Part shown: positions 62,695-64,000 of the stretch, piece by piece
Layout: each line of letters opens with the position of its first letter
Numbering within the stretch: the stretch's first letter is position 1
DNA from: Modestobacter sp. L9-4
GTDB lineage: Bacteria; Actinomycetota; Actinomycetes; Mycobacteriales; Geodermatophilaceae
Direction of reading: 5' to 3'
Assembly: GCF_019112525.1 (NCBI RefSeq)
Contig: NZ_CP077800.1
Location: forward strand, 1 to 64,000
DNA length: 64,000 bases
Notes under the pieces: model-generated
What the model was told of the DNA's origin: nothing
Database searches by the model: none
The model's input: only the letters and a program-made list of their open reading frames with translations
Program-made: the position numbers and the translations under genes

Positions 62695-64000
62695 TCAGCG
62701 GCCGAGCGCGTCGCGCAGCTGTGCCCGGGAGGTGAGCCCCAGCTTCGGGAAGATCCGGTACAGGTGGCTGCCCACCGTGCGGTGGGAGAGGTAGACCTGG
62801 TCGGCGATCTCCTTGTTGGTGTGACCGTCGGCAGCCAGGTGCGCGATCTGCAGCTCCTGGGCGGTGAGCAGGGCGGCGGCGTCGCGGGCGCCGCGCGGGT
62901 GCCGGTCCACCGGTGCCGCGCCGGCCGCCCGCAGCTCCGCGGCGGCCCGCTCGGCCCACAGCCGGGCACCGGCGGCGTCAAAGGCGTTCAGCGCCTCCGT
63001 GAGCGGCTCCACCGCCGACCCGATCTGCCGCTGGCGGCGCAACCACACCCCGTGCGCGAGCCGGGTGCGGGCCAGCTCCAGCGGGGCGCCGCCGACCTCG
63101 CCGGCCGCGGTCGCCGCCCGGTAGGCGTCCTCGGCGTCCGGCCCGTCGCACAGCAGCGCGCGGCTGCGGTGGAGCAGCATCGCCAGGTGCGGTGAGCCGA
63201 ACACCGCGTTGTCCCGCTCCAGCTGCTCCACCACGCCGGTCACCTCGGCGGCCTTGCCACTGCGGACGGCGGCCTCGGTCAGGTCCCCGATCGCCCAGGC
63301 GGCGACCACGGGGTGCTCCTCGACCTGGCGCAGCCGCACCCACGCGTCGCGGTGCCGGTGCTCGGCCAGGGCCAGGAGACCCGCGGCCCAGTGCAGCTCG
63401 GCCGCCGTGCGGCCCACCGGCGCGCTGCCGGCCGTCGTCTGAGCCTGCTGCAGCGCCGCCGCGGCCCGCTCCAGGTCACCCGTCCAGGTCGAGGCCTGCG
63501 CGAGGACGCCGAGGGCGGCCGCCTGCACGATGAACAGGCCGGCGTCGCCGGACATCCGCCGGGTGAGCTCGGCGCTGGCCAGCGCGCCGGTGAGGTCACC
63601 GGTCACCACCCGCACGAGCGCCTGGCCGTGCAGGGTGAGGCACTCCTCGCTCACCTCCCGCGCCTGCCGGGTCAGCTCGGTCGCGGTCGACCACAGCGCC
63701 GCTGCCGTGGGCAGGTCCTGGATCGCCTCCGCCGCGGTCGCCAGCCGGTTGGGGGCCGGCACCGCACCGCCGATCTGACCCAGCCGGCCACGCCACCGGG
63801 CGGCGTGCTGCAGCGGGTCCACCAGCAGCAGGGCGACCTGCAGCTCGGCGTCGGGCACGCCCAGCGGGCGGACGGCGGCCAGCGCGTCCCGCACCCGCCC
63901 GGGCAGTGTGCCGCCGGGGTGCAGCACGTTGACCCCGATGGCGGCGGCCGACAACGCGCGCATCCGGGCGTGGGGGTGGGCGGTGCCGGTGGGCCCGGCC
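62695..64000 (-). CDS. LuxR-type (LAL-like) regulator, truncated by the window
   Basis: At least 435 residues; the N-terminus lies beyond 64000. The visible part is a chain of TPR-like helices (DLPTAAALWSTATELTRQAR, DLERAAAALQQAQTTAGSAP, WIRL-type repeats). It ends in a LuxR HTH: LTAQELQIAHLAADGHTNKE then IADQVYLSHRTVGSHLYRIF, with KLGLTSRAQL closing. Large LAL regulators carry an N-terminal ATPase, which would be outside the window. It may control the neighbouring hydrolase/DUF4331 genes (inference from proximity only). Confidence 0.88.
   Translation of the reverse strand, partial: AGPTGTAHPHARMRALSAAAIGVNVLHPGGTLPGRVRDALAAVRPLGVPDAELQVALLLVDPLQHAARWRGRLGQIGGAVPAPNRLATAAEAIQDLPTAAALWSTATELTRQAREVSEECLTLHGQALVRVVTGDLTGALASAELTRRMSGDAGLFIVQAAALGVLAQASTWTGDLERAAAALQQAQTTAGSAPVGRTAAELHWAAGLLALAEHRHRDAWVRLRQVEEHPVVAAWAIGDLTEAAVRSGKAAEVTGVVEQLERDNAVFGSPHLAMLLHRSRALLCDGPDAEDAYRAATAAGEVGGAPLELARTRLAHGVWLRRQRQIGSAVEPLTEALNAFDAAGARLWAERAAAELRAAGAAPVDRHPRGARDAAALLTAQELQIAHLAADGHTNKEIADQVYLSHRTVGSHLYRIFPKLGLTSRAQLRDALGR

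Overview
This window is a high-GC, housekeeping-rich stretch of an actinobacterial chromosome. The 16S sequence, the very high GC content, the many GTG starts and the gene order point to the Geodermatophilaceae (Modestobacter, Blastococcus or Geodermatophilus type). That placement is an inference from remembered sequences, not from a search.

Layout: (1) 1-5640, a complete rrn operon in the order 16S-23S-5S, with no spacer tRNA, a long-range pre-23S processing stem and a strong terminator. (2) 5.7-35.2 kb, a block whose order closely follows the mycobacterial Rv1691-Rv1711 region: repeat/TPR protein, glycerol-phosphate-type HAD phosphatase, small protein, tlyA, NAD kinase, recN, steA, steB, an MraY-like transferase, a MurJ-like flippase, a glycosyltransferase, pyrG, a Nudix hydrolase, ald, xerD, parA, an RHH-like partner, scpA, scpB and a pseudouridine synthase. 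Extra genes are interleaved: a small SSB, a DUF1015 protein, an SCP2 protein, a TetR regulator, a membrane protein, a DHFR-like protein and an aldo/keto reductase/HxlR pair. (3) 35.3-48.4 kb, a xylose/xyloside utilisation island enclosed by two strong hairpins: GH3 glycosidase, LacI regulator, CUT1 ABC importer, ROK repressor, xylA, xylB, an MsiK-like ATPase and an aldose 1-epimerase. (4) 48.5-51.2 kb, the conserved block resumes with aroH, cmk, der and tRNA-Pro(GGG). (5) 51.2-64 kb, a more variable region: SDR, SCO6745-like protein, TetR, a decayed MFS/GtrA stretch, a second xylose isomerase, HAD dehalogenase, an FtsX-type ABC pair, a DUF4331 protein, an alpha/beta hydrolase with an NTF2-like protein, and a truncated LuxR-type regulator.

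How the genes work together: the xylose island looks like one catabolic unit. The importer brings in xylosides, cytoplasmic GH3 releases xylose, the epimerase presents the right anomer, and XylA and XylB pass xylulose-5-phosphate to the pentose phosphate pathway. Two CGAAA-N-TTTCG operators lie at the divergent LacI/importer promoters, and a ROK-type inverted repeat covers the xylA -10 element. The steA-steB-transferase-flippase-glycosyltransferase run is a translationally coupled cell-envelope operon. ParA, the RHH-like protein and ScpAB form a chromosome-organisation group.

The most intriguing undescribed signal is a 16-base motif, AGTCAYGTGACYGATG read in the gene direction. It occurs three times, 70-95 bases upstream of the ABC ATPase, DUF4331 and alpha/beta-hydrolase starts, and always in the same orientation to the gene. 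This suggests an unrecognised local regulon. Other notable points are a direct repeat of about 44 bases flanking a 4-kb segment that starts right after tRNA-Pro, a charge-polarised tandem-repeat protein next to the rRNA operon, and two full-length xylA paralogues 12 kb apart.
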